NCBI GenBank assembly: GCA_017858295.1
Contig: JAFMBU010000015.1
Location: forward strand, 1 to 18,976
DNA: 18,976 nt
Source: Porticoccaceae bacterium
GTDB lineage: Bacteria; Pseudomonadota; Gammaproteobacteria; Pseudomonadales; Porticoccaceae
Direction: 5' to 3'
The notes below the pieces were generated by a model. That model was not told where the DNA came from, made no database searches, and saw only the letters and a program-made list of their open reading frames with translations. Made by a program: the position numbers and the translations under genes. Shown piece by piece: positions 7,427-14,136 of the stretch. Positions within the stretch are counted from its first letter, which is position 1, and each line of letters begins with the position of its first letter.

Positions 7427-8737
7427 TTATAGATCATACCCCCTCTCATCATGCTCTGCGAGATCAAGACCCATAGTTTCGTTTTCATCGTCGATGCGCA
7501 ATCCTAACATGGCATCAACCAGTTTTAACAGTACAAATGTCACAATAGCGGTATAGACAAATGTCGCAACAATTCCGACTATTTGAACCTGTACCTGAGA
7601 AGCCATGTTCATACCTTCGTTGTAGCCTTGGCCACTGAACACGCCGAGGGCGTCAGAGGCGAAGATACCGGCGAGCAGTGTACCCAGGATACCGCCGACA
7701 CCGTGGACTGGGAATACATCAAGGCTGTCATCAATTTTCCAGCGCTGCTTGATTGCCTGAGTGGCGTAGTAGCAGATAACACCGGCGCTTAAGCCGATAA
7801 GCAGTGCGCCACCGGGGCCAACAAAGCCTGATGCTGGAGTAATAGTACCCAGACCTGCAACCATACCAGTGACTATACCCAGTACAGAAGGTTTGCCGTG
7901 TTTGACCCACTCCATAGTCATCCAGGCCAGTGAGCCTGCTGCTGCAGAGATATGGGTGACCAGCATTGCCATACCGGCATCGCCATTGGCGGCCAGCGCA
8001 GAACCGCCATTGAAACCAAACCAACCGACCCAGAGCATGCCGGCGCCAGTCACAGTCATGGTCAGATTGTGGGGAGGCATCGCCTGCTGTGGGAAGCCTT
8101 TGCGGTTACCCAGTACCAGAGCCGCAACCAGAGCGGCGACACCAGCAGTAATGTGAACAACAGTTCCGCCGGCAAAATCCAACAGACCCATCTCGCCGAG
8201 CCAGCCGCCGCCCCAAACCCAGTGGGTAATAGGAGAGTAGACAGCAATTAACCACAGGGCACTGAACAGCAGCATGGCGCTAAAGCGCATGCGCTCGGCA
8301 AAGGCGCCGACGATCAGTGCTGGGGTGATCACAGCAAAAGTCATCTGGAAGAGAGCAAATACAGACTCGGGAATATCCCCAGCCATGGAATCTTCTTTGA
8401 TATTGCCCATTAGGATGTTATCTAGGTTACCGATCCAGGCATTCATTGAACCGCCATCGCCAAATGCCAGGCTGTAACCAAAGGCAAACCAGATAATCGA
8501 CGCTAGGCAAGTGATAGCAAAACATTGCATCAATACAGATAGAACATTCTTTGAACGAACTAAGCCGCCGTAAAACAGTGACAGGCCGGGAATGGTCATA
8601 AACAGCACCAAGGCTGTAGAGGTTAAAATCCAAGAAGTGTTGGCAGCGTTCAGTTCGTCGGCAAATACCTGGGTTGAAAACGTGGCTGCCAGGATTGCAA
8701 AAGCAACTGCTACGAGTTGGCGATATCGGGATAACAT
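7427..8737 (-). CDS. amtB: Ammonium transporter Amt/AmtB
   Basis: A 436-residue inner-membrane ammonium channel of the Amt/Mep/Rh family. A cleavable signal peptide precedes the core (likely cleavage after STQVFA, residue 26), as in E. coli AmtB. The twin pore histidines are H195 in GTVVHITAG and H345 in FPVHGVGG, and the conserved aspartate is D188 in LLDFAGG. Other hallmarks are SLFYGGLVRSKNVLS (about 53-67) and GWFGFNGGSALAAN (238-251). The C-terminal cytoplasmic tail ends GLDLAEHDERGYDL, matching the conserved tail that couples the channel to the PII protein GlnK. No glnK is adjacent, unlike the usual glnK-amtB pair. The start has a good GAGGA ribosome-binding site 6 nt upstream. A sigma-54 promoter and NtrC-like sites lie in the leader, pointing to nitrogen-limitation control. 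Confidence 0.96.
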   Translation of the reverse strand: MLSRYRQLVAVAFAILAATFSTQVFADELNAANTSWILTSTALVLFMTIPGLSLFYGGLVRSKNVLSVLMQCFAITCLASIIWFAFGYSLAFGDGGSMNAWIGNLDNILMGNIKEDSMAGDIPESVFALFQMTFAVITPALIVGAFAERMRFSAMLLFSALWLIAVYSPITHWVWGGGWLGEMGLLDFAGGTVVHITAGVAALVAALVLGNRKGFPQQAMPPHNLTMTVTGAGMLWVGWFGFNGGSALAANGDAGMAMLVTHISAAAGSLAWMTMEWVKHGKPSVLGIVTGMVAGLGTITPASGFVGPGGALLIGLSAGVICYYATQAIKQRWKIDDSLDVFPVHGVGGILGTLLAGIFASDALGVFSGQGYNEGMNMASQVQVQIVGIVATFVYTAIVTFVLLKLVDAMLGLRIDDENETMGLDLAEHDERGYDL

Positions 8738-8756
8738 GGACTTTCCTCTTTAGTAG

Positions 8757-8773
8757 CGCACTAAAATAGTGCG
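8757..8773. promoter_or_regulatory. NtrC-like binding site 1 (perfect dyad)
   Basis: CGCACTAAAATAGTGCG is a perfect 7-bp inverted repeat with a 3-bp centre. It fits the NtrC pattern GCAC-N7-GTGC exactly and resembles the enterobacterial form GCACCA-N3-TGGTGC. It lies 20 bp from the amt start codon, centred near +85 relative to the inferred sigma-54 start site, i.e. in the transcribed leader. Confidence 0.62.
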
Positions 8774-8796
8774 TTAAATTATTAGATAGTAGTGTT

Positions 8797-8813
8797 GCGC
8801 ACTATGAGTGTGC
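8797..8813. promoter_or_regulatory. NtrC-like binding site 2
   Basis: GCGCACTATGAGTGTGC again fits GCAC-N7-GTGC, with one mismatch in the outer arm. Its half-site CGCACTA repeats that of site 1 exactly 41 bp away, about four helical turns, so both dyads would face the same side of the DNA. The centre is near +44 relative to the inferred amt start site. Confidence 0.55.
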
Positions 8814-8860
8814 TTTTTTTATATAAATACGGGCTTAAAACCTCACCTTGCACAGAATAA

Positions 8861-8876
8861 AGCAATTTTTGTGCCA
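8861..8876 (-). promoter_or_regulatory. Sigma-54 promoter of amt
   Basis: On the minus strand this reads TGGCACAAAAATTGCT, an exact match to the RpoN consensus TGGCAC-N5-TTGCW with GG at -24 and GC at -12. The inferred transcription start is near 8850, giving a leader of about 113 nt before the amt ATG. Ammonium transporter genes are classical RpoN/NtrC targets, which supports the assignment. Confidence 0.88.
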
Positions 8877-8890
8877 TACATTGAAGCTGT

Positions 8891-8905
8891 GCACTAAAGT
8901 GAGGC
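8891..8905. promoter_or_regulatory. Possible degenerate third NtrC site
   Basis: GCACTAAAGTGAGGC keeps one intact half-site (GCACTA) and a degraded partner. It starts 92 bp from the matching half-site of site 2, about nine helical turns. It lies upstream of the sigma-54 promoter, near -48, closer than usual enhancers. This is weak evidence on its own. Confidence 0.28.
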
Positions 8906-8949
8906 GCAAAAGTGAGGCGCTAAGATGAGGTACTAGAGTGAGGCGCCGC
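8898..8949. repeat. Four imperfect 13-bp tandem repeats
   Basis: Four consecutive 13-bp units start at 8898, 8911, 8924 and 8937. Three of them begin AGTGAGGCGC and the third is degenerate (GATGAGGTAC). A further weak unit may precede them at 8885-8897. The array sits just upstream of the amt sigma-54 promoter (about -50 to -100) and also upstream of the divergent DUF4404 gene. The function is unknown; it could be binding-site duplication or simple slippage. Confidence 0.72.
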
Positions 8950-9036
8950 AGAGATTCTCTTGCAGTCTATACTTCAGGAACAGTCCACGGGCTGTCGGCA
9001 GCTAGTCAGGAGTTGTCGAATTAACTGGAGTAACCT

Positions 9037-9333
9037 ATGCCGAACAGTGAAAAGACAAATCAGCGCAATCAGCTAAAAATCCGACTCGAAGAACTCCATA
9101 ATCAGCTGGTTAAATCCTCGCACATCAGTGCTGCCGACAGGGATTTAATGGGTAAGATGGTGATGGGTATCTTGCAGCTTGAGGATGTTCAGCAGCCTGA
9201 TGCTGAGGCTATCGACGAACAGGGTTTACGTGACACCCTGGAGCAGAAGAGCCTCGAGTATGAAGCGCAGCATCCGAAGTTGGCCTTTACCTTGCGGCAA
9301 ATACTAGACATTCTTACCCGAATGGGCATTTAA
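9037..9333 (+). CDS. DUF4404 family protein
   Basis: A 98-residue acidic, soluble, mostly helical protein resembling the DUF4404 family: RNQLKIRLEELHNQL near the start, a central acidic stretch, and a C-terminal helix with HPKLAFTLRQILDILTRMGI. No function is established for the family to my knowledge. It has no signal peptide or membrane segment. The ATG has a good GGAG ribosome-binding site 8-9 nt upstream. It is transcribed divergently from amt and shares its upstream region, so nitrogen control is possible but no + strand sigma-54 element is visible. A TATACT hexamer at 8969-8974 could be a -10 box, without a clear -35 partner. Confidence 0.82.
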   Translation: MPNSEKTNQRNQLKIRLEELHNQLVKSSHISAADRDLMGKMVMGILQLEDVQQPDAEAIDEQGLRDTLEQKSLEYEAQHPKLAFTLRQILDILTRMGI

Positions 9334-9398
9334 TAATGTCTGACCGCCCCTTGGCATCTGTCGGCTAACTCAGAACAACAATTAAAACGACTAATCCT

Positions 9399-10097
9399 AT
9401 GTTGAAAAACTCCCTTGGCATTTTCACCTCGCGATCACTGCTGCTGTCGATAGTATTTTTGATATCAGCTTGCTCAGGACTTGGCTCTTCGGATTCGTCG
9501 CGTTCGTCTGCAGGCCCAGATAGAGAATATATTGGCTGGCACTGTCAGGGTGCAATTGAGTCGAGTGATCAATGGCACTGTTCCGAGCAGCTGCTTAGAG
9601 GTGGTGAGTTAGTCTCTCCTGTTCAGGTTGAGGCAGAGACAGTTGAGCCAAATTTTTTAGAGATAAATAGTCCGGAGATAGATAGCTCGGAGATAAATAG
9701 CTCGGAGATAAATAGCTCGGAGATAAATAGTCCCGAGCCAGCCGAAACCGTCCCGGATACCAGTGCCCCAAAAGCTGAACTGGTTGAAGAGGGCGCTAAA
9801 GATAAGCCACTTACTAAAGTGATGGCGTTTGATATTGGCGCCAACGGCTACACCGTGCAATTAGGGGCCTACCTAACTCAAGCAGTGGCGGAGCAGGCTG
9901 CCGATAATATCAGTCTCGCTGAGGGAGAGTTGCGGATTGGCACTATAGCCGATGGCGAACGCTATCTCTTTGTTGTGGTCTACGGCCAATATCCCTCTCG
10001 CCAGCAGGCCGAACAAGCCACTGCACAGTTAGTTGAATTAAATCCGCAATTGGATTTTTGGATTCGAACTATTGCCTCTATACGCCAAGCCGATTGA
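9399..10097 (+). CDS. SPOR-domain lipoprotein
   Basis: A 232-residue predicted lipoprotein. The signal peptide SRSLLLSIVFLISAC ends in a lipobox with the acylated cysteine C25. Serine at +2 predicts outer-membrane sorting. The linker (about 30-140) is low-complexity and acidic and contains five EINSS/EINSP-type pentapeptides at 88-112. The C-terminal part (about 148-228, beginning GYTVQLGAY) has the SPOR pattern, including YLFVVVYGQYPSRQQAEQATAQL; SPOR domains bind denuded septal peptidoglycan. A role in cell-wall or division processes follows from the family, not from specific evidence here. It starts 65 nt after the DUF4404 gene and may be co-transcribed with it. Confidence 0.85.
   Translation: MLKNSLGIFTSRSLLLSIVFLISACSGLGSSDSSRSSAGPDREYIGWHCQGAIESSDQWHCSEQLLRGGELVSPVQVEAETVEPNFLEINSPEIDSSEINSSEINSSEINSPEPAETVPDTSAPKAELVEEGAKDKPLTKVMAFDIGANGYTVQLGAYLTQAVAEQAADNISLAEGELRIGTIADGERYLFVVVYGQYPSRQQAEQATAQLVELNPQLDFWIRTIASIRQAD
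9660..9734 (+). repeat. Five 15-bp tandem repeats inside the SPOR lipoprotein gene
   Basis: Five in-frame 15-bp units (consensus GAGATAAATAGCTCG) encode EINSP, EIDSS, EINSS, EINSS and EINSP. Units 3 and 4 are identical and the others differ by one or a few bases. The unit is a multiple of three, so copy changes would lengthen or shorten the linker without a frameshift. ATA codons are repeated in it. Confidence 0.93.
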
Positions 10098-10219
10098 CGA
10101 GCTTACTATGTGTTGGTGACGGTTCTCAGTCTCTTATCTGCTAGCTGCGACGCTGTAAATAAGGTATAAACGAAGCCACTGAAACCAATAATTCCCTGTA
10201 CTTCTTGAGAGCTCTTTAT

Positions 10220-11059
10220 ATGAGTACCCATCAGTCTGCAGCCGGGCAGCTTATTTTTCGCCTCTTCAAATACACTGTCTATGCACTGCTAACCTACAAT
10301 ATTTATCTTTTCTTTCAAGAGGAGTGGCTGGCCACCGAGCAGACTTTTAGTCAGGGTATTGTATTCTCTGATCTAATTTCTGGATTTGCCGCCACCATAG
10401 ATACAGCGGCTTGGGTTTTATTGTTGCTTTTGTTTGAGCTGGAGACCTCGGTTATTGATGATCGGGTGTTGCGACAGCCGCGGGTTAAATACAGCTTTAT
10501 CGCCCTTCGGGTGGTTTCCTATAGTTTTATTCTCTATGCCTTTTACGGTTACTTCGACAAGATGCTACTGACCTACGATATAAGCCCCTTTGCTCTTGAA
10601 GGTTTGGCCGACAATCTGTGCGGTCTGGTGGGGCAGGGTTATGCCAGCATTATTACTATCGACGAGTATCCGCTTTTGGATGCTCAGAGTTGTTTGGCGC
10701 TGAACGGTCAAGATATCTATAGGCTCAATGGTCAGCAGGTCATAGGTACATTACCGGACTGGCAAGCGGTGCAATGGTTGGCTTGGGTTGATGTGATCAA
10801 CTCTATTACCTGGGTCGGCGTGGTGATTATTTTGGAAGTGGATGTGTGGCTGCAGCTACAGGGACGCTTTCAGGGTAGCCTGGTTACTCTAAGTAATCTG
10901 ATCAAAGGGGTTTTCTACAGCATACTGTTTGCCGCAGCGGCCTACTGGGGCGCGCTGGGCGACTTCTTAGATTTTTGGGATGCGTTTATGTGGCTGGTGG
11001 CCTTTGTGTTTATTGAGATGAATCTATTTCGCTGGCAGGCTGAAACCAGTTCGAAGTAG
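10220..11059 (+). CDS. Uncharacterised membrane protein (about 6 TM)
   Basis: A protein of 279 residues that I do not recognise. Hydrophobic segments lie at about 15-33, 52-74, 91-112, 187-209, 226-245 and 252-270, suggesting six helices. A larger loop (113-186) contains two cysteines (C134, C158) that could form a disulfide if it is periplasmic. Several membrane segments carry acidic residues (FELET near 72-76, ILEVDVW near 204-210, FIEMN near 264-268), unusual for a simple anchor. I chose the ATG at 10220 because GAGAG at 10207-10211 is well spaced as its ribosome-binding site. The frame also has a TTG at 10205 that would add five residues but overlaps that site. It follows the SPOR lipoprotein gene by 122 nt in the same direction. 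Confidence 0.8.
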   Translation: MSTHQSAAGQLIFRLFKYTVYALLTYNIYLFFQEEWLATEQTFSQGIVFSDLISGFAATIDTAAWVLLLLLFELETSVIDDRVLRQPRVKYSFIALRVVSYSFILYAFYGYFDKMLLTYDISPFALEGLADNLCGLVGQGYASIITIDEYPLLDAQSCLALNGQDIYRLNGQQVIGTLPDWQAVQWLAWVDVINSITWVGVVIILEVDVWLQLQGRFQGSLVTLSNLIKGVFYSILFAAAAYWGALGDFLDFWDAFMWLVAFVFIEMNLFRWQAETSSK

Positions 11060-11071
11060 TGTTTGCTGAAT

Positions 11072-11113
11072 AGAAATGAGTGGCTCTATTTATCCTGAGC
11101 CACTAACATTTCT
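11072..11113. terminator. Hairpin between convergent genes, possible bidirectional terminator
   Basis: Arms AGTGGCTC (11079-11086) and GAGCCACT (11097-11104) pair perfectly. An outer pair AGAAATG (11072-11078) and CATTTCT (11107-11113) extends the stem to 15 bp with a 2-nt bulge and a 10-nt loop. It lies 12 nt past the membrane-protein stop and 30 nt past the stop of the convergent thioesterase gene. There is no clear T-run on either side, so an intrinsic terminator is plausible but not classical. Confidence 0.5.
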
Positions 11114-11143
11114 AACTAAGCAGTCGAGCTAGCCTACCCTACC

Positions 11144-11572
11144 CTACATAGGCAGTATGGCCAGAGTAAGCTTGGATAGACAGGTTAATTTGCCGCGATC
11201 ATCTTCTAGGCGGATCTCCCAGATATGCGAGCGGCGACCCAAATGAATCGGTCGCGCCGTACCAGTGACCAGTCCACTTGAGACAGACCGCAGGTGACTG
11301 GCGCTGACTTCTTGGCCGAGACATTTGGTGGTGGCAAAGTCAATCACATGGGCACCGGCGATACTGCCCAGTGTCTCTGCGAGCACGACATTGGCACCGC
11401 CGTGAACCACGCCATAGGGCTGAAAAGTTCGCGCATCAGCCGGCATGGTGCCAGTCAAATAATCATCTCCGACTTCAGTAATTTTAATACCCAGATGCTC
11501 AACAATGGTGCCACTGTTCATCTTGCCATTCATCATTTCAAGGTTGGGTCGATTGTGCCAAATACTGCTCAT
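11144..11572 (-). CDS. YdiI/EntH-like hotdog acyl-CoA thioesterase
   Basis: A single-domain hotdog thioesterase (PaaI/YdiI class) of 142 residues from the chosen start. The catalytic block GVVHGGANVVLAETLGSIAG contains histidine H57 and the nucleophile/base glutamate E66, with the same nine-residue spacing as H54/E63 of E. coli YdiI. SASHLRSV and ARPIHLGRRSHIWEI also follow YdiI closely. YdiI hydrolyses 1,4-dihydroxy-2-naphthoyl-CoA in menaquinone synthesis, but family members are promiscuous and the substrate here is unknown. An upstream ATG at 11578 is possible, but AGGGA (11579-11583) touches it directly, whereas the ATG at 11572 has ideal 6-nt spacing and matches the YdiI N-terminus (SIW against MIW). 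The ribosome-binding site overlaps the ettA stop, indicating an operon. Confidence 0.88.
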   Translation of the reverse strand: MSSIWHNRPNLEMMNGKMNSGTIVEHLGIKITEVGDDYLTGTMPADARTFQPYGVVHGGANVVLAETLGSIAGAHVIDFATTKCLGQEVSASHLRSVSSGLVTGTARPIHLGRRSHIWEIRLEDDRGKLTCLSKLTLAILPM

Positions 11573-11581
11573 AGACATTCC

Positions 11582-13246
11582 CTAGGCTCTCAGGCGCTTA
11601 TACTTAACTCTGGTGGGTTGTGAGTCTGTACCTTTGCGGCGAATATAGTCTTCGTGGTATTCGCTGTAACCGCCGGGAAAGAACTCCATATGGCTCTCGC
11701 CTTCATAGGCCAGAATATGCGTGGCAATACGGTCGAGGAACCAGCGGTCGTGAGAGATAACCATAACGCAGCCAGGAAAGGAGAGAATCGCTTCTTCCAG
11801 GGCGCGCAAGGTTTCAATATCCAGATCATTTGACGGCTCATCAAGCAGCAAAACATTGGCACCCTGTTTTAAGGTGTTGGCCAAATGTAGACGACCGCGC
11901 TCACCACCGGAGAGTTCACCGACGCGCTTCTGCTGGTCGGAACCGCGGAAGTTAAAGCGACCGGCGTAGGCTCGCGAGGAGACCTCATAGCTGCCGATGG
12001 TGATCATATCGTGGCCACCGGAAATGGCTTCCCAAACATTGTGATTGTCGTTTAGGGAGTCGCGGCTCTGCTCAACATAGGCCACCTTGACTGATTCACC
12101 GAGGCTAACTGTGCCGCTATCTGGTGTTTCAGTGCCGGCAATCATTCTGAATAGGGTGGATTTACCTGCACCGTTGCCGCCGATAATGCCGACTACTGAA
12201 CCTTTTGGAATCGCCACCGAGAAATCATCAATCAGCACCTGATCGCCAAAGCCTTTGCAGACATTGTTTAGTTCAATGACCTTGTCGCCGAGGCGCTCGC
12301 CTGGGGCTATATAGATCTCATTGGTTTCATTGCGGGCTTGGAACTCCTGAGAGTTCAACTCGTCGAAGCGAGCCAATCGTGCCTTACTCTTGGCCTGACG
12401 ACCCTTGGTGTTTTGACGTACCCATTCCAGTTCCTGCTTCAGTGCCTTCTGTCGAGTGGCCTCCTGCTTGGATTCAGTTTTCAAGCGCCGGACTTTGCCG
12501 TCCAACCAAGTGGAATAGTTGCCTTCGTATGGAATGCCGTGACCGCGATCCAGCTCGAGAATCCAGCCGGCGACATTGTCGAGGAAGTAGCGATCGTGGG
12601 TTACTGCAACCACAGTACCGGCAAATTCTTCGAGGAATTTTTCCAGCCAGAACACTGAGTCAGCATCCAGGTGGTTGGTGGGCTCATCCAGTAGCAGCAT
12701 ATCGGGCTTGGATAGCAGCAGGCGACAGAGAGCAACACGGCGACGTTCACCACCGGATAGGGAGGTGACATCCGCATCCCAAGGCGGCAGGCGCAGAGCA
12801 TCTGCGGCGACATCTAAGGCGTGATCGAGATTGTGTGCATCCCAGGCTTCAATGATTTCTTCCAGCTCCCCCTGACGTTTCGCCAGCGCATCAAAATCCG
12901 CTTCGGGGCTGGCATAGTCGGCGTAGACCTGGTCCAGTTCCGCAAGCGCATCCACAGCCTCGCGAACACCGTCTTCAACATTGCCGCGCACATCTTTGTC
13001 CGGATCCAAATGGGGTTCCTGAGCCAGATAGCCAACCTTGAGGCCGGGCATGGGTCGCGCTTCACCTTGGAATTCGGTATCCAGGCCGGCCATAATTTTC
13101 AGCAGCGTAGACTTACCGGAACCATTGAGGCCGAGCACACCAATTTTGGCACCAGGGAAAAAAGAGAGTGAGATATCTTTAAGGATTTCGCGCTTCGGAG
13201 GAACAATTTTGCTCACCCGGTTCATTGTGTATACGTATTGGGCCAT
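11582..13246 (-). CDS. ettA: Energy-dependent translational throttle protein EttA (ABC-F)
   Basis: A 554-residue soluble ABC-F ATPase that binds the ribosomal E site and gates entry into elongation according to the ATP/ADP ratio. Domain 1 has Walker A GLNGSGKST (39-47), signature LSGGER (163-168) and LLLDEPTNHLD with catalytic E188. The EttA-type arm insertion is at about 95-140. The interdomain linker (about 245-310) is basic and helical. Domain 2 has Walker A GGNGAGKST (356-364), signature LSGGER (445-450) and LLLDEPSNDLD with catalytic E470. The two glutamates fall at the same numbers as in E. coli EttA (E188, E470), and the length is almost identical. Only 9 nt separate its stop from the chosen thioesterase start. 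Confidence 0.97.
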   Translation of the reverse strand: MAQYVYTMNRVSKIVPPKREILKDISLSFFPGAKIGVLGLNGSGKSTLLKIMAGLDTEFQGEARPMPGLKVGYLAQEPHLDPDKDVRGNVEDGVREAVDALAELDQVYADYASPEADFDALAKRQGELEEIIEAWDAHNLDHALDVAADALRLPPWDADVTSLSGGERRRVALCRLLLSKPDMLLLDEPTNHLDADSVFWLEKFLEEFAGTVVAVTHDRYFLDNVAGWILELDRGHGIPYEGNYSTWLDGKVRRLKTESKQEATRQKALKQELEWVRQNTKGRQAKSKARLARFDELNSQEFQARNETNEIYIAPGERLGDKVIELNNVCKGFGDQVLIDDFSVAIPKGSVVGIIGGNGAGKSTLFRMIAGTETPDSGTVSLGESVKVAYVEQSRDSLNDNHNVWEAISGGHDMITIGSYEVSSRAYAGRFNFRGSDQQKRVGELSGGERGRLHLANTLKQGANVLLLDEPSNDLDIETLRALEEAILSFPGCVMVISHDRWFLDRIATHILAYEGESHMEFFPGGYSEYHEDYIRRKGTDSQPTRVKYKRLRA

Positions 13247-13421
13247 GGGTAAAGACGTCGCCTATGTGCAGATTAAAGAGTGCGCAGTGTAGCGGAATAC
13301 CGAGCTTGAGAGAATTGCCAATGGGCAATTAGTGGTTGCTGGTTGATCAGACTCCGCCGGCTGGAGAAGCCGGTAGAGGTTTGACGAAAAATTTCTGGAA
13401 ATGCTTCCCTGCCTAGGATGA
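13247..13421. other. Intergenic region upstream of ettA
   Basis: No gene is visible. Two small dyads occur: AATTGCC/GGCAATT at 13313-13330 (4-nt loop) and CCGGCT/AGCCGG at 13357-13373 (5-nt loop, extendable by CTC/GAG across an internal loop). Neither has a T-run on the minus strand, so neither is a clear terminator for chrR. A possible minus-strand promoter for ettA is TTGGCA (overlapping the first dyad) with TATTCC 16 bp downstream; the -10 match is poor. Confidence 0.35.
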
Positions 13422-13496
13422 TGCGCAACTCAACATAGAGTTGGTGCGCAGCTCTGCGTAGGGTTAATACGCAGCTCTACATAGGGTTGATACGCA
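13422..13496. repeat. 23-bp tandem repeats overlapping the chrR stop
   Basis: Three 23-bp units start at 13422, 13445 and 13468, followed by a partial unit (TACGCA) at 13491. The middle unit holds a perfect dyad, CTGCGTA (13454-13460) with TACGCAG (13468-13474), around a 7-nt loop. The equivalent of the third unit pairs in minus-strand RNA with G-U wobbles. The chrR stop codon (13477-13479) and its last codons lie within the array, so the 3' end of the coding region has been copied downstream. Confidence 0.82.
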
Positions 13497-14136
13497 ACCA
13501 GGGCTTCATCAAAAAGCCAAATGGATTGGTTAGTTTAATCGGTGCTGACAGGGCTGAGAGGCAAATACATTCGCCATTCTGTGCGCCCATGGGCTGATGT
13601 ACATCGCCGGGTTCGCGGACCAAGAAATCACCCTCGCGGTAGACTGCGTTCTCATCGGAGAAGCTGCCTTTCAAAACCACTGTGTACTCAAGGCCCTGGT
13701 GGTCATGCTTAGGTGTCTTGCCGCCGGCACAAATTTTGTGCAGCGCTACTTCAAATTCACTCTGTCCAGTCTCAAAGCGAGCCACGTCCACTGATGCGGT
13801 GAGACGCTTCCAAGTCTGAGAGACAAGGTTGTTTTTCATCAGCTTGCTAACGCTAAAGGGATAGCTTGTGCGCTTGTGCTCGGTTACGACTGGAGCCTGT
13901 GGGGCGCTGTCGAGATTGGCCATCACTGACTCAAAGGCATGGTCTTCCAGCTCCAGAGGTTTGGCTTCACTCATCAGCTGGGCACCCACTTGGTCGAGGC
14001 GCAGCAGAGACGCGCGACACTTGGAACAAAAGTGCAGGTGTGCGGAGACACAGATTGAGGGTGCTGTGGCTAAGGTTCCCGCGGAGAACTCTAAGAGCAT
14101 GGTTTCATCGGGATGGAATTGGCTTGAGTTGTTCAT
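13477..14136 (-). CDS. chrR: ChrR-type zinc anti-sigma factor with cupin domain
   Basis: A 219-residue cytoplasmic anti-sigma factor that holds the ECF sigma factor encoded just upstream. The N-terminal zinc-binding anti-sigma domain has H8, H33, C37 and C40. The C-terminal cupin has H144, H146, E150 and H180. These have exactly the spacing of the two zinc sites in R. sphaeroides ChrR (H6/H31/C35/C38 and H141/H143/E147/H177), where the cupin is needed to release the sigma factor in response to singlet oxygen. The same stress response is therefore likely, by homology. Its ATG overlaps the sigma-factor stop (ATGA), giving coupled translation and matched amounts. The last codons and stop lie in a 23-bp tandem repeat, which may have remodelled the C-terminus. 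Confidence 0.9.
   Translation of the reverse strand: MNNSSQFHPDETMLLEFSAGTLATAPSICVSAHLHFCSKCRASLLRLDQVGAQLMSEAKPLELEDHAFESVMANLDSAPQAPVVTEHKRTSYPFSVSKLMKNNLVSQTWKRLTASVDVARFETGQSEFEVALHKICAGGKTPKHDHQGLEYTVVLKGSFSDENAVYREGDFLVREPGDVHQPMGAQNGECICLSALSAPIKLTNPFGFLMKPWLRINPM

Noticed and set aside
8797..8820. The second NtrC-like dyad is followed by seven T on the + strand and looks like an intrinsic terminator.
   Set aside because: The stem is only 6 bp with a G-U pair, no + strand gene lies upstream to be terminated, and the match to GCAC-N7-GTGC with correct phasing to site 1 is a better explanation.
8948..8964. A TTGCA at 8960-8964 suggested a + strand sigma-54 promoter for the DUF4404 gene.
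   Set aside because: The required GG element 10-11 bp upstream is missing (bases 8949-8954 read CAGAGA).
9623..9860. Minus-strand open frames across the SPOR lipoprotein gene encode repetitive ELFIS- or RAIYL-type peptides.
   Set aside because: They are shadows of the 15-bp repeat read on the opposite strand. They have no ribosome-binding site or family resemblance, and the + strand frame has a lipobox and SPOR domain.
13357..13373. The CCGGCT/AGCCGG hairpin as the terminator of the sigma/chrR operon.
   Set aside because: There is no T-run on the minus strand after the stem and the core stem is only 6 bp. It is listed only as a dyad.
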